Notes: generated from the letters alone by a model not told the origin. 64,000 bases of DNA from Aurantiochytrium sp. KH105 (GCA_003116975.1 BGKB01000149.1:62001-126000), one strand, 5' to 3'. Positions 39,582-50,110 are shown, numbered from the stretch's first letter. Program-made: numbers and translations.

Positions 39582-41663
39582 ATGACGACCTTGGAGAGGG
39601 CCTCGCAACCCGGACTGCTCGACTTGTGGCGCAACTCGCGCAAGGGGCGCGCAGTACTTGCGCTCTGGGTTGGGGTGGCGGCGAGCGTGTCCGCGCAGGC
39701 GGTCTTGCAGAAGCGTCGCAAAGCGCGAAAACGTAAGGAGAGCAGATTGCAGAAAGAGACCAACAATCTTGAAAAACAGCACGTCCAGCCCGAGGCAAAA
39801 GCACTGCTCTCGGAATCGCCAAAAGCCAGCGATGCTGACGCCCCCCAAGAGGGCAAGGGCGAGGCTGAGGAGAACAAAGAACCAGTCGGCGCGCTGAATG
39901 GAAAAGGAGAGGATGTGGAAAGCGACGACAAAAAGCAAGACGTCCGGGTCCTTTTGCGTCTGCTCCGCAAAGACCGCGATACTCTGGGACTGAGTGGTCT
40001 GGTTGCGAGCGCAGTCGTGCTCCGACTCTTGGTCTCCATCAAAGTATCCCGCAAGATCGGGTCTCTTGGCAGTTTACTCGCCCAAAGGAAATGGAAAGAC
40101 TTGGCAAATGCACAAATGGATTTTGCGCTCTGGACCATTCCAGCCGCGTTACTCAACGCCTTTGTTGAATATGCGCAAAGCCTGCTGGCGCTGGCAATTC
40201 AGAAACGGCTTTTGCACGAAGTACACCAACGCTTTGCAGAACCAGGAGGGTTGGGACGGGCAGCAGATACGCTGGGCGATCAAGATCAGCGCGCGGCTTC
40301 GGACACGGCACGACTTGCGGAGGAAGCAGCGACCCTTGTCCAATCATCTTTCAAGCCTCTTGCAGAGACATTAATCCTTTCTGCAACTCTTGCTCGCCTC
40401 ATGGGCATACGCCCTTTGCTCACGTGCTACGCGTACTTTGCTCTCGCAGGTACTTGGAGTCGCATGGTTGCGCCTTCGCTCACAAGCCTTCAAGATCGTG
40501 TGCAGCGCGACGAAGGCGCCTTCCGTGGAGCGCACTCCCGCCTCAAGGAATATGTACAGGAAGTTCAATTTGCGCGCGGCGAAACTGTAGAAGCAACGAG
40601 GCTTGAAGACCTGTTTCGCAGTGTTGCTCGGACCAAAACTTTGCACGGTGCGCAGCGCTTCGCGTCGGGCGCACTCGATGGATATGCAGTTCGGTATATG
40701 GGCATTCTAGCAGCATTGGCGATGATGACACCGGCTTTGAGCGACCCGGCTCGCAACGTCGAGGACCCGACCGAGTTTTTCCTCACTTGTCTGCACTTGC
40801 TCGTCAACCTCATGAGCGCCTTTAAAGACATTGCCCTTGCATTCCGTGCGCTGAGTGCCGTTCGTGCGCTCGCCAGTCGCGTCAATGCGCTCCTCGTGGT
40901 CGGCCATGGCATTACGCACCCAGTGACAACTTTAGCCAGGACCCCTGCTGGGCAAGCAGCCGTGGAGCGACAGGCCCTCGAAAAACTTTCACGGGGCGAG
41001 GACACAGGGAAGATTATTGTTGATCGTATTACCATCACTGCGAGCGGAGTTGAGATTTTGCACAAATTTTCGTGCACATTCCAGCAAGGCGAGAGCGTCT
41101 TCATCCGCGGTCACAATGGCGCGGGCAAGACTTCGTTGTTGCGCGTTTTACGCGGCATGTGGTCGCCTGCAGCCGGCACCGTCACCTGCAACGTCCCGGC
41201 TTCTGCCCTGCTGTTCATGACACAGCGGCCGTATTTTCTTCAAGGAGCAACCTTGCGTGAGCAACTTCTCTATCCGCAACGTTCAGGGGATGCCATCGTC
41301 GTCGACGACGACGTGCTGCTCGAGGCGATTTCTCGCGTTGGACTGGAGAGTGTAGTGATGCAGCCCGCCGTGTCGTCATTGGATCAAGAGTTCGGCACGG
41401 ACGGCCTTTCCGCGGGAGAGGCGCAGCGTCTTGCCTGTGCGCGTGTGCTTGTGCGCAGGCCCGTCTTTTGCTTTGCGGACGAGTGCACCGGGTCGTGCAC
41501 GGAAGCATTCGAGACGGCGTTCTTTACGCATTGTATTGAAGATCTCGGCATCACCATGATCACTGTATCGCACCGCAGCGCTGTTCAGTCATTGCATGCA
41601 CGCGTGCTTGACCTTTCAGACACCTCCGCCTCGCACGTGTCTCCGGACGTGGAGAAGAACTGA
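39582..41663 (+). CDS. ABCD-type (peroxisomal) ABC half-transporter
   Basis: Protein of 693 aa from ATG 39582. A Lys/Glu-rich N-terminal region (40-130) precedes a membrane domain (about 140-450). Within it LGDQDQRAASDTARLAEEA resembles the EAA-like loop NPDQR-x-x-x-D of ABCD proteins. The single nucleotide-binding domain has Walker A GHNGAGKTS (about 510), Q-loop MTQRPYF, signature LSAGEAQRLACARVL (about 609), Walker B FCFADECTG and switch His in TVSHRS. Signature LSAGE replaces the usual LSGGE. ABCD proteins dimerise and import very-long-chain acyl-CoAs into peroxisomes; that substrate is inferred from family. The tail lacks an obvious targeting signal. Single exon. Confidence 0.9.
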   Translation: MTTLERASQPGLLDLWRNSRKGRAVLALWVGVAASVSAQAVLQKRRKARKRKESRLQKETNNLEKQHVQPEAKALLSESPKASDADAPQEGKGEAEENKEPVGALNGKGEDVESDDKKQDVRVLLRLLRKDRDTLGLSGLVASAVVLRLLVSIKVSRKIGSLGSLLAQRKWKDLANAQMDFALWTIPAALLNAFVEYAQSLLALAIQKRLLHEVHQRFAEPGGLGRAADTLGDQDQRAASDTARLAEEAATLVQSSFKPLAETLILSATLARLMGIRPLLTCYAYFALAGTWSRMVAPSLTSLQDRVQRDEGAFRGAHSRLKEYVQEVQFARGETVEATRLEDLFRSVARTKTLHGAQRFASGALDGYAVRYMGILAALAMMTPALSDPARNVEDPTEFFLTCLHLLVNLMSAFKDIALAFRALSAVRALASRVNALLVVGHGITHPVTTLARTPAGQAAVERQALEKLSRGEDTGKIIVDRITITASGVEILHKFSCTFQQGESVFIRGHNGAGKTSLLRVLRGMWSPAAGTVTCNVPASALLFMTQRPYFLQGATLREQLLYPQRSGDAIVVDDDVLLEAISRVGLESVVMQPAVSSLDQEFGTDGLSAGEAQRLACARVLVRRPVFCFADECTGSCTEAFETAFFTHCIEDLGITMITVSHRSAVQSLHARVLDLSDTSASHVSPDVEKN

Positions 41664-41766
41664 GATTTTGCTTATTTCATTTTATTGTCATGTTGTTTTT
41701 CGAATCAATCACGCTCTTGTGGGACCTGGCCTGGAGAACCAACTCGTCTCTTTTTTGAGGAAAAAC

Positions 41767-43908
41767 TTAGGCCTCGTCGGAGGGTGTCTGCTTGTATCGA
41801 CTGAGCATCCTGTAAAGGCCGCGTCGATGCGCAATGTCACGCTTGGCCACGCGACTTGGATTCGGCCGATTCAGGACCTCATCATCGGGGTCGATCACGC
41901 TCGCATCGCGAACAGATTCTTCCTCATCAAGTTCGTCGAGATCCTCCTCGTCGTCCATGTCATCCTCCTCGACGTCATCGTCATCGTCATCGTCCTCATC
42001 ATGGTCCTCGTCATCAAGAGCGTCTTTTGCATCAGTGTCAGACTCCGCGCCATCATCATCGTCCTCGAAATCTTCCTCCTCCCGACCTCCATCTGATTCG
42101 ACTGGCTCAAAGCCTTCAGGCCGGCTTGAGGCGTCTTCCGGGACACCAGGAAGATCCGCCATGAGACCAAGCGGGCGAGTGTCGAGCTGCTCTCGCAGCT
42201 CGGGACTACCCGTGGCCATGAGCTGCTCCTCTAGCTCGTTGTATGTGACGGGCTGTGTGGGCCGCCAGGCACCAAGGATGCTCGCGAGGCTGGTGACGAC
42301 TGATGCTTCCATTTCGCTGGTGACCACCCGGAAGACACGACCCATGTCATTCAGGGTGACGCGGCCCGAACCGTCGCGATCATAGAGGTCAAAACAGAAG
42401 CGAATCTGAGACGAGCCGTTCCAGGACGACGCGGCCGTCGAAAGACCAACGAGGATTTCCACAATGTCTGCGTGGTCGGTTCCTTCACCATCAAAGAGAT
42501 CGTACATGTCTTCGAGTGGAAGTGTACCGAAGCCAAGGTCGCGCATAGCAAAAACAAATTGACGACGCGCAATGGTGGGTGACGGCTTGAATTTAAAGAG
42601 AGCGTCGCGAATAAGCACAAGCTCTTCGCCAGAAAACCCCGCCTCCCGATCGGTGCCTTCGAGGATCTTGTACAGATCCCGACGAAGACCGCTCTTGGCG
42701 CCCCAAGCTAGGGCGGTGGTGACGGCCTTGAGCTTGCGGGCAGCGTTGAAGCGCTGCATACGCCCAACGGCTACGCTTACATCTTGCTGCGCGGCGCGTT
42801 GGATGAGCCAGGGGTGGTTGAGAACGCCGGCCACGGAGATGCGATTCTTCGGATTTACGACAAGCATCTTGGCAACAAGGTCCTTGGCGAGCGCGCTGAT
42901 ACCAGAATTGCGCGGGTAGCGGAACTTTCCCTTGCGAATGGCGCGAAAGAGCTCGCGATCGTCCCGACCATGAAAAGGTGGACCGCCAACGAGAAGAATG
43001 TAGAGAATGATACCCATGCTCCAGACGTCACACGCGGGGCCGTAGTCCTTGTTGAGAAGGACTTCGGGTGCAATGTACCCTGGACTCCCGACAATGGAGC
43101 TGGCGTGAATGTCCTCTTGGCCCTGAATCATTGCAAGACCAAAGTCAGTGATCTTGATCTGGGCGTTCTCATCAGGGGTTTGAAAGACAAAGTTCTCCGG
43201 TTTGAGGTCACGATGGACGATGCCATTCTGGTGCAAGGTACGAAGCGCGCGCATAATGCGGCGAAAATGGTACGCGGCGTCCTTTTCGGTGTAGCGCTTG
43301 CGCTTGACGATGCGGTCGAAGAGCTCGCCTCCCGTGAGAAGGTCCATGATAATGGAGATACGCTTTTCGTCAATGCAGATATCGTGCAGGTTGATAATAT
43401 TTTTCTTCTTGCGCGCAGGAATTTTGGAAATGCGTCGCATAACTTCGATCTCGCTCTGCATGATGCCAATGACACGCGCCGTTGCAGCCGCTTCAATTTC
43501 GCTCTTGGACCGCTGCGTGCGCGACACGTCGCGGTTCTGTTGCCGCAGACGCTGCATTTTTGCCTGGTTGTCCTGGACGGCGCGTTCCGCAATGGCGCGG
43601 AGACTCACGACCTTGATGGCCACCTCTCGCCCACTCCGTTTGCGGATGCCGCGAAAGACGCGTGCAAAGGCGCCGCGTCCCAGCTCTTCCTCCAGACGGT
43701 AGTAGTCGAAGACGCTGCCCCGTTTCGTGCGCAGATAGCTTAGAGACATGGCCATCGATGATGTTGTCGAGTCCGGGGCGCTTGGTTCTCGGCGCCTGGC
43801 GTTGCCGACCAGGTTCTTGCGCGTGCGGCTGCCGTGGCGCTCGGGCGCCTCGCCTTCATTTTCGTCATCCTTGTGTGTCCGGAATCTGTCTCTGAAATAT
43901 GACGCCAT
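41767..43908 (-). CDS. CaMK/CDPK-like protein kinase with EF-hand
   Basis: Protein of 713 aa from ATG 43908. The kinase domain spans about 66-360: LGRGAFARVFRG, VAIKVV, a Lys/Arg/Gln-rich insertion before the C-helix, HRDLKPEN near 232, DFG near 254, and GSPGYIAPEV. Its sequence is of the calcium/calmodulin-dependent kinase group. After a junction region come EF-hand-like helices, of which only DLYDRDGSGRVT (about 506-517) is a full calcium-binding loop; others are degenerate (LFDGEGTDHADI). Residues about 610-680 are almost entirely Asp/Glu. A Ca2+-responsive kinase related to CDPKs is likely, with reduced calcium sites. Converges on the ABCD gene, 103 bp apart. Confidence 0.9.
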   Translation of the reverse strand: MASYFRDRFRTHKDDENEGEAPERHGSRTRKNLVGNARRREPSAPDSTTSSMAMSLSYLRTKRGSVFDYYRLEEELGRGAFARVFRGIRKRSGREVAIKVVSLRAIAERAVQDNQAKMQRLRQQNRDVSRTQRSKSEIEAAATARVIGIMQSEIEVMRRISKIPARKKKNIINLHDICIDEKRISIIMDLLTGGELFDRIVKRKRYTEKDAAYHFRRIMRALRTLHQNGIVHRDLKPENFVFQTPDENAQIKITDFGLAMIQGQEDIHASSIVGSPGYIAPEVLLNKDYGPACDVWSMGIILYILLVGGPPFHGRDDRELFRAIRKGKFRYPRNSGISALAKDLVAKMLVVNPKNRISVAGVLNHPWLIQRAAQQDVSVAVGRMQRFNAARKLKAVTTALAWGAKSGLRRDLYKILEGTDREAGFSGEELVLIRDALFKFKPSPTIARRQFVFAMRDLGFGTLPLEDMYDLFDGEGTDHADIVEILVGLSTAASSWNGSSQIRFCFDLYDRDGSGRVTLNDMGRVFRVVTSEMEASVVTSLASILGAWRPTQPVTYNELEEQLMATGSPELREQLDTRPLGLMADLPGVPEDASSRPEGFEPVESDGGREEEDFEDDDDGAESDTDAKDALDDEDHDEDDDDDDDVEEDDMDDEEDLDELDEEESVRDASVIDPDDEVLNRPNPSRVAKRDIAHRRGLYRMLSRYKQTPSDEA

Positions 43909-44051
43909 TGTGATCAAGAATGAGGGCCTTGCGCACGCTCCAAGGGTCGCGTTGAATCGAGTCTGTCCGCGTGAGAGTTGCCGAGATCTCGGTCACTTGC
44001 GTCAAAAGGTCGGCCAAGCGCTAGCCAAGCAAAGCCGAACTACGTCGAGCT

Positions 44052-44076
44052 AAGGCAAGGCAAGGCAAGGCAAGGC
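44052..44076. repeat. (AAGGC)5 pentamer repeat
   Basis: Five copies of AAGGC upstream of the kinase gene. Confidence 0.85.
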
Positions 44077-46030
44077 GAGCCAAGACAGGCAAGCAAGCTT
44101 AGCCACGCGCCACGTTTACGTATACTTTGCCCCGGCAGCTGTCCGCGATGACACTGCCCTCGTCCGCCAAGGCCACCGCGTACGGCTCTCGTTGAAAGTA
44201 TTCACCACCAACAGCAGCAGCGGCGACGCTGACGACGACGACAACGATGACGCTGACGACCTGCCACGCCTCCACGAGCGCACGCAGCAGCGTCGCGCGC
44301 CCGTTCGCTCGCGTCCACGCGCGTCTGGCGCCGCGTCTCGCGGGCCGCGCGCGGCGGTACGAAGGGGCGCGGCAGGTACGTACCCTGGCGTCGCGCGCGC
44401 TCGCGCAAGGCGCTGGATCGCCGTCCGCGCCGCCGCGCAAGGCCCGCCGCGCGCTCGCCCGCCGCGGCTCTGCGCGGGCGCCGCGCTCGATGCCGCTCTG
44501 CGGCTCTGCCGCCCTGTCGCCAGCGGCAGGTCGGGCGAGCGAAGCGCGCGCGTGAGCGAGCGAGCGAGCGAGCGAGCGCTGGGCGCTGTTTGGGTTTCTT
44601 CGCGCGTGCCTCATTTTACGCGCGCACGTGCCGCGACCCTTGCAAGGGTCGGGCTGTAAGAAGAAGGACAACAAAAGAAAGGAAAGGAAGACAGGGAAGG
44701 AAAGAAAGGAGCTTGAAATCAGAGAAGAGGATAGGCGCCTTTCGGCGGCCTACTCGGTGGGATCCCGACACGGCGGCCTCGTTGTGCGCAATGGCGCAAT
44801 GAAGGTGGAAGAGGGTGGGGCGGTGACTGCGGCGATTGATTTGGCCGAGACGCTTTGTTTGGATTGTGAGACCTGACTCGAATCATCACGTATGATAGAG
44901 ACGGCAGGATCAGGGCTGGTGTTGCGTTCGCTCATTCGTCTCGCAGACGATCGTTGGTCGCTGGTCGTGTAGGTAGATCGGCCTGTTCATCTTGGCGAAA
45001 GACTGATTGAAGGCGCTTGCACTCGAAAGAAACGCCTCCGGCAGGCGGACAGTGTCTGCTCGGCTGACTGGCGGCTGAAGTTTTCCATCCACCTCTTTCC
45101 TCCTATTGGATGTGTGTACCATCGAGGGTCGCCAATGACCTTGGCTCCCCGAGGTGGGACGCTGGAGACAGACCAAGTCTTTGCGAGAAAGCATTCGTCA
45201 AAAGCTGGCGGAGCGGCGGATGCTCTCGACCTGACTGGCTGGCCGGCAGACTGATCGGCTGGCTGGCCGGCAGCAAGACGTGGTGAGCAAACAGAAAAAC
45301 CGGTCTGCGGTTCTCGTTATTCGGCCGGTGGTGGCTGTCGCCGGAGACTCACAGCAGCTCCAGGCCTCCTCGAGTGCTTTTTCGCTCCGCCCTTGACAAA
45401 CGCGGTTGGGGTCTTAGGCAACAAGTCCCCGGGTAGCTAGCTGTTGCTCGGAAGAGGTCCCTAGCTAGCTGCAGCTGGCTGACTGGCTGTCGCTGAGGGC
45501 GGGACGGGACGAGTTGGAACGCGGCGCGAGCGAAGCCGAGGTTGGGCCCTTGACCGGAAGATTTAGGACGTTGGCTGGCGGTGCTCTCCGATTCGAATTC
45601 TGCGCGTGTGGTCCAACCTGAGAGGAGAGAACCTGCTGTGCTCTGCTGTGCTCTGCTCAGCTCAGGCCTGCTCTTTTAGCGCGCACAAACACGTCGAGAC
45701 GCTAGCGCCGTCACACGTGTTTTCTTTGCGCTCTAGACAGACGGACGGTGGACAGACCGCCTTGGGACTGCCTGGTCGATTGAGAGGTCCCAAGGACGCG
45801 ATCAGCGTCCCACTCGTGGAACCGCGCAGCGGCCCAGGTCGTAGAAGTTTCCTCTCCGCGCATTTCGAGCTTGGCACGCGACGCTCAACAATAATCGGTC
45901 TGGAGACTTGCATTCTGCGAGGCCGCAGCAAGCCTGAGCTCGATCGGTCGGCCGCAGCCGACCTGAGGCCCTGCGAGCTCGGCAAGAACGAGCGTTTGCA
46001 CTGCCCAGTTCTGGTCTTCTTTGCTTCGCT

Positions 46031-46075
46031 AGGTTCTGCTCTGCTCAGCTCAGCTCTGCTTTGCTCTGCTCGGCT
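46031..46075. repeat. GCTCT-type pentamer repeat
   Basis: Imperfect pentamers (GCTCT, GCTCA, GCTTT) about 360 bp before the acidic-tail gene. A similar array lies at 45634-45664. Confidence 0.7.
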
Positions 46076-46435
46076 TTAGTTGCACCTTGCACGACCCTGC
46101 TCAGTTGCGCATTCGCTCACGTCCTTGCTCGCAAGGCGCGCCACACTCACCTGGACCGCGCGTGGCAGACGTACAAGCGCAGCAAACACAGGCTCAAACG
46201 CGGAAGAACGCGAAGAAAGCCAGGTTATCGCGTACGCAGGCGTCGCAAAGCTAGACAGCTCCGCCGGTGCAAAGAGTGTCAAGTTTGTCTGTCAAGTAAA
46301 GTCGTGCTCATACTCGCGTTGAGTCTGTAAGTGGTCTTCCGAGGTCGTCTCGTGGAAGGCAGGAAAGTGCGACGCCGCTCAGTTTATTTGATCTCGCGCA
46401 ACGACGACTACAACGACGACGACGGGATTGTCGAG

Positions 46436-48328
46436 ATGCTCGTGAAGAAACCCGGTGCCGACGGCGTCTCGGATGTACCAGATGTGGCTGTCGAGCGAAG
46501 ACTTCTATTCGAAGTGCTCAAGGAGCGTCGCGTGACGGTGCTCGAGCGCGTTGCCCGTATGGAACGCAATTTGCACGCCATTAATCAGTTGCGACGTACT
46601 CATGGTGTTACCGAGGATCACGTTGGCTCGTACTATAATCAAGCTGTGGCGATGAGCGACCTCATGACCGCTGCGACGTGGGGCGCGCGACCCAGCGATT
46701 TATCTACTGCCACGAGTGCACCGGCAGAGCTTGCACCGGCGAAAATTGACCCTGCATGGCTCGACAGCGTGCATGCCAATGCACGGCAAGAGGCCGAGGC
46801 CGCGGGCGAACCCGGATCGATTGCTGAGGCGCAAGCACTCATTCGGGCCAAATTGGCCCTGGAGCGCGGCGACGAAGAAAACGAGACACCATCATCCGAT
46901 CACGGCGGCGGAACAGCTGGCTCGGACAAGGTTTGCGACGAGGCAAGCAAGAATGAAGAAGACGGCGGCCCACAACCACCAGCACGCACAACGCGGGGCA
47001 AACGAGGCGGGCGAGGATTGGCTAAATCGAACGCTAAGGCGCTCGACGCGTGTGAAGACTTGAGCGAGCTGGCAGCCGGGAGACCATCTCGGACCCGGCG
47101 TAAGCCCATGCTGCAATCCGTGGCAACGCGACTGAAAAAGACCATTGTGCGGCGACCGAAACACAGCGAAGAGCACCTTGACTCGCTGGATGCAACGATT
47201 GTACGGACGACTGAAACGCGCAAATCGGCGGACGGGGCGCGGACGGTGCGTGTTCGCAAGATCAAGAAGAGAGTCAAAAAGGTCAAGCCCATGAAGCAGG
47301 AGAAGGAACGCAGACGGTCGGTGCTTGGCATCCGCAAGAGCTTTGTCGTTTCGATGGCAGACGCCTTTGGCGGCTCTCAACCGTCCAAGTCCAAGGATGC
47401 AAGCTTTGAGATAAAGATGGACGAGCTCAAGGCTCTGCGGCGACGCGGCAAGCTGCGCGCGGGCACCGAAAAGACATCAACGCGTGGAAGGGCCGAAAGC
47501 GAGCCCATGGCGCCGGGCGTGGAGACCTTGGCTGCTGGTCCCCCTTCGAGCGAGAGCGACGTGCCGGCGCTGGGGCCGAGACTACTCACGCCATCTACCT
47601 TGCCAGAAATGGAGCCTGCGGTCTCGGGCGCCCGTGTGGGAATGCTAACATCGCAGAGCAAGAGATACCTTGCGAATCGAAGCTCTTTAGACTTTTCTCG
47701 ATATGCGCTATACTTTGGAGAGGGAACGCGCGCCCCGGGGGGGGCACCGGCGGCCACGGGTCCGCGTCCCGCGCCCATGCTCGCGCAGCCTGAAACCGAG
47801 AAGAAGGAAAGATCTCGGCCCAAGTCTTATGACGCACGAGGTCTCTCGTCCCAGAGCCGAAGGTTCGAGGTGCAGTACGAGCTGGAGCCGAGTCGATCTT
47901 CGTTTTGCATGCGCATCAAGCGGAAAGGGAGTGGGGCGGCCAACGTGTTTGCCTCGTTCAAAAAAAAATCCTTTGGCGCAGCATCCGGTGCCAGCGCCTC
48001 AAGTGGAGACGCTTCAAGTTCTAGGCAGTTCCCAGATGATGCAGAGGAGATCCTTCTTGACGCGAATGCCTCTTTTCGGACCGGAGGCGGTCTCTCCGAG
48101 TACTCGGAGTTCACCATTCTCGAAGAGGAAGAGTTTGAAGAGGACGACGACAACGATGAGATTGGCGGTTTTTATGGCGCGTACGAAGATGACGAAGACG
48201 ACGAGGACGACGACAACGACATCATCAATAAAAGCAAAGACGAGGCGGCGCGCGAACTTGCGCTAGCACCCGGCATGGGTGATGGCGGCGCCACAAATGA
48301 GGACTTTTATGTTCAGCTCACGTTCTGA
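46436..48328 (+). CDS. Unrecognised protein with basic core and acidic tail
   Basis: Protein of 630 aa from ATG 46436; the frame is open to 46331 with no earlier ATG. A donor-like CTGTAAGTGG just upstream (46324-46333) means a 5' exon is possible. I do not recognise a family. Residues about 20-60 look helical (RRLLFEVLKERRVTVLERVA). Residues 145-240 are disordered. A strongly basic segment lies near 292-318 (RKIKKRVKKVKPMKQEKER). Around 330-560 are Ser/Lys-rich stretches. Residues 560-605 are Asp/Glu-rich, followed by a short ordered-looking end. The long open frame and ordered N-terminus argue it is real. It ends 17 bp from the TMEM138 stop on the other strand. Confidence 0.65.
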   Translation: MLVKKPGADGVSDVPDVAVERRLLFEVLKERRVTVLERVARMERNLHAINQLRRTHGVTEDHVGSYYNQAVAMSDLMTAATWGARPSDLSTATSAPAELAPAKIDPAWLDSVHANARQEAEAAGEPGSIAEAQALIRAKLALERGDEENETPSSDHGGGTAGSDKVCDEASKNEEDGGPQPPARTTRGKRGGRGLAKSNAKALDACEDLSELAAGRPSRTRRKPMLQSVATRLKKTIVRRPKHSEEHLDSLDATIVRTTETRKSADGARTVRVRKIKKRVKKVKPMKQEKERRRSVLGIRKSFVVSMADAFGGSQPSKSKDASFEIKMDELKALRRRGKLRAGTEKTSTRGRAESEPMAPGVETLAAGPPSSESDVPALGPRLLTPSTLPEMEPAVSGARVGMLTSQSKRYLANRSSLDFSRYALYFGEGTRAPGGAPAATGPRPAPMLAQPETEKKERSRPKSYDARGLSSQSRRFEVQYELEPSRSSFCMRIKRKGSGAANVFASFKKKSFGAASGASASSGDASSSRQFPDDAEEILLDANASFRTGGGLSEYSEFTILEEEEFEEDDDNDEIGGFYGAYEDDEDDEDDDNDIINKSKDEAARELALAPGMGDGGATNEDFYVQLTF

Positions 48329-48345
48329 TGTGAATGTGTGGATGC

Positions 48346-49308
48346 TCACAAGATTGCTGCCGCCGCCAACGACGATGACGATGCCGTCAAAGACGCCGAG
48401 GAAACTGGAAGGGCGGACGGCACTGTGGATGTGGCAATCCCGGTCGAGGGTGCATGACCCCCGACGTCCACGACGTAGTACTTTTCATCAGCCAGGCGAA
48501 AGGTCGAGTACAAGACCTGGTGGTAGTATAGGGCTGCGACGAGGTTCTGAATGACAAAGAGAACCACGAAACCAGGCATGTCCCAGAGGTGGAGCGCACT
48601 TGCGGAGCTGGCCTCCTGAAAGCGAAGCTGTGTACAATAGCGAGAAGCGAGTGAGTGGAAGTGCACTTTTTATTTTGGTTTGGTTTGGTTTGGTTTGCTT
48701 TTGGTTTTGGTTTTGATATCGTTTTTTGGTTTTGGCCGCGGCCGTGAGAAAACTTGCGAACACACGAGACTTACAATGCGCATGATCCCTAGGACCATGG
48801 TGAGTGTGAGGTAACAAACTTGCGCGACAATGAGACCGCGAAAGTCAGAGAGGACGACACCGGGTAAACCGATGCGCATAAGGTAGGTGTTGCACATCAT
48901 GAGAAAGAGCGTGAGAAAGATGAAGAGCTGAACGCTGGTTTGTACAATGAGAAAGAGAAAGGGCCAAAAGTTGGTGAGGCGGCCATCCACGAGACCTTCG
49001 TAGTTGTCGCTGTTCACTGACGAGTTCAGGAAGACGTCCAGGAACACGAGCAGGTAGATGAAGACCGATTTGAGGAGATACCAGACTGGGTTCTCCATTC
49101 TGGCCATAAGCGCGACGGCATTTCGCTTTACGTTTGACTTGCGGGCATGAGCGCCAGACAAGGTGGTTTTCGTTGGCGCGGTTCTAAAATCGTCCCGTTC
49201 CTCTTTGGCAAGCCGCTCCTGGTCTTTTTCTGCCACTGGCACGGCTAGCGCAGGCGCTTCTCCTGTCTCACTTTCCGCCCCGGCCAGGGGAGCGTAGTCT
49301 GCGTGCAT
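48346..49308 (-). CDS. TMEM138: TMEM138 homologue (ciliary transition-zone protein)
   Basis: Two exons, 48775-49308 and 48346-48627, give 271 aa; the 147-bp intron has donor GTAAGT and acceptor TGTACACAG. A second acceptor 12 bp on (CTTTCAG) is also in frame. Residues 1-68 are a polar extension absent from animal TMEM138. Four membrane helices follow at about 75-95, 114-143, 156-176 and 195-218, with family-like blocks FLMMCNTYLMRIGL, LSDFRGLIVAQVCY and VVLFVIQNLVAALYY. In animals the protein works at the ciliary gate and is mutated in Joubert syndrome. Assignment rests on helix pattern and these blocks, so moderate-to-good. The intron carries TTTGG repeats. Confidence 0.78.
48673..48697. repeat. 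(TTTGG)n repeat in TMEM138 intron
   Basis: Five TTTGG units followed by TTTTGG variants to about 48715, wholly inside the intron. Confidence 0.85.
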
Positions 49309-49693
49309 TATGCTAGCTCTCTGTGAGCTGACTGTCTCGCTTGCCCGGCGACCCAGGCAAAGGCAAAAGGTTTACTCCAGCCCGCCAGCAAGGGCAGAAT
49401 TTTGCTTCAACGCGTCAAGGTGACGGACGTCGTGTGAATTCTGCTCTCGCCCGCCCTTGGAGGAGGCCCGGTAGCAACCATCCTGAGTGAGAGCGCGCTG
49501 TGATGTTGCCGTTTCGCGTGGCGGGGGGCATATTGCGTGGGTACCAAGGTCTCTTACGGTCAAATGAGAGGGCAAAGCTGCATAAAATGAATCAATAAAT
49601 TTCTTTATACCCCCCGCTCGCATTCCTCCTATAGTTTCCCCTCTTTTCCAATGAAGGAAAGAAGAAGAAAAGAAAAGGAAAGAAAGGGATGCA

Positions 49694-50035
49694 ATGCAGG
49701 AGCTCGCACTGCTTGGCGAGGGCGCGCGGCAGGCGAGCAGCGCAGCCAGCGAGCTGCAGGCGGGAGGTCATAGACGGCATGAGGCCATGGACGGCGGCCA
49801 GACGTATCGTATACAAGAGACGGCGGAGGCCTGGCTGGTCTTTTCGGTGGTGCTCGTTATCCTCAGCTCTCTTTTTGTAGCAACGGGAGAGGAAACGCGT
49901 TGCGCGCGTCGCGTCTTGCTTGGAGTTGCTTTTTCCCGAGTGAGGAGAGAAAGAGCCTCGAACATACGCGTCGACGACGAGAAAGACCCGACAGACCTCC
50001 CCTCGCGGGTCGATGGGATGTGCAATGGAATGTAA
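49694..50035 (+). CDS. Possible small single-TM protein
   Basis: Frame of 113 aa with an ATG at 49694. A polar N-terminus (1-45) precedes one clear hydrophobic helix (AWLVFSVVLVILSSLFV, about 47-63), then a basic tail. No family is recognised. The frame is short and lies in the TMEM138 promoter area, so it may be chance; the hydrophobic run followed by basic residues is the only positive sign. The TTTTTGTAG inside it (about 49871) could be a splice acceptor. Confidence 0.25.
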   Translation: MQELALLGEGARQASSAASELQAGGHRRHEAMDGGQTYRIQETAEAWLVFSVVLVILSSLFVATGEETRCARRVLLGVAFSRVRRERASNIRVDDEKDPTDLPSRVDGMCNGM

Positions 50036-50110
50036 TGGACTACACGCAGTCAGTCCATGAGGTGGCATGACCTGCCCGCCTGGTTGCCTGGCTACGATAC
50101 CAAGCTGCCG

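Larger units (their letters stand above)
43909..46435. other. 2.5-kb intergenic region with repeats
   Basis: This lies between the divergent kinase gene and the acidic-tail gene. It contains the AAGGC array (44052-44076), a very GC-rich block (44270-44560) and GAGC repeats (44550-44578). An A/G-rich stretch follows (44660-44720), then mixed sequence with CTGGC-type repeats (45230-45270) and two GCTCT-rich arrays. One minus frame (44099-44674) encodes a hydrophobic segment near its end but has no convincing start. No RNA gene was recognised. Confidence 0.45.

Noticed and set aside
44099-44674. Minus-strand frame with a hydrophobic segment and a plausible C-terminus (GGEYFQREPYAVALADEG)
   Set aside because: Most of it is GC-driven Arg/Ala low complexity, its first codon is not ATG, and no family or splice model supports it. 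The last 60 residues could be a real exon but I cannot show it.
45606-46079. 157-codon plus-strand frame
   Set aside because: Starts with GTG, is built from CTCTG-type repeats at both ends, and has no family signal.
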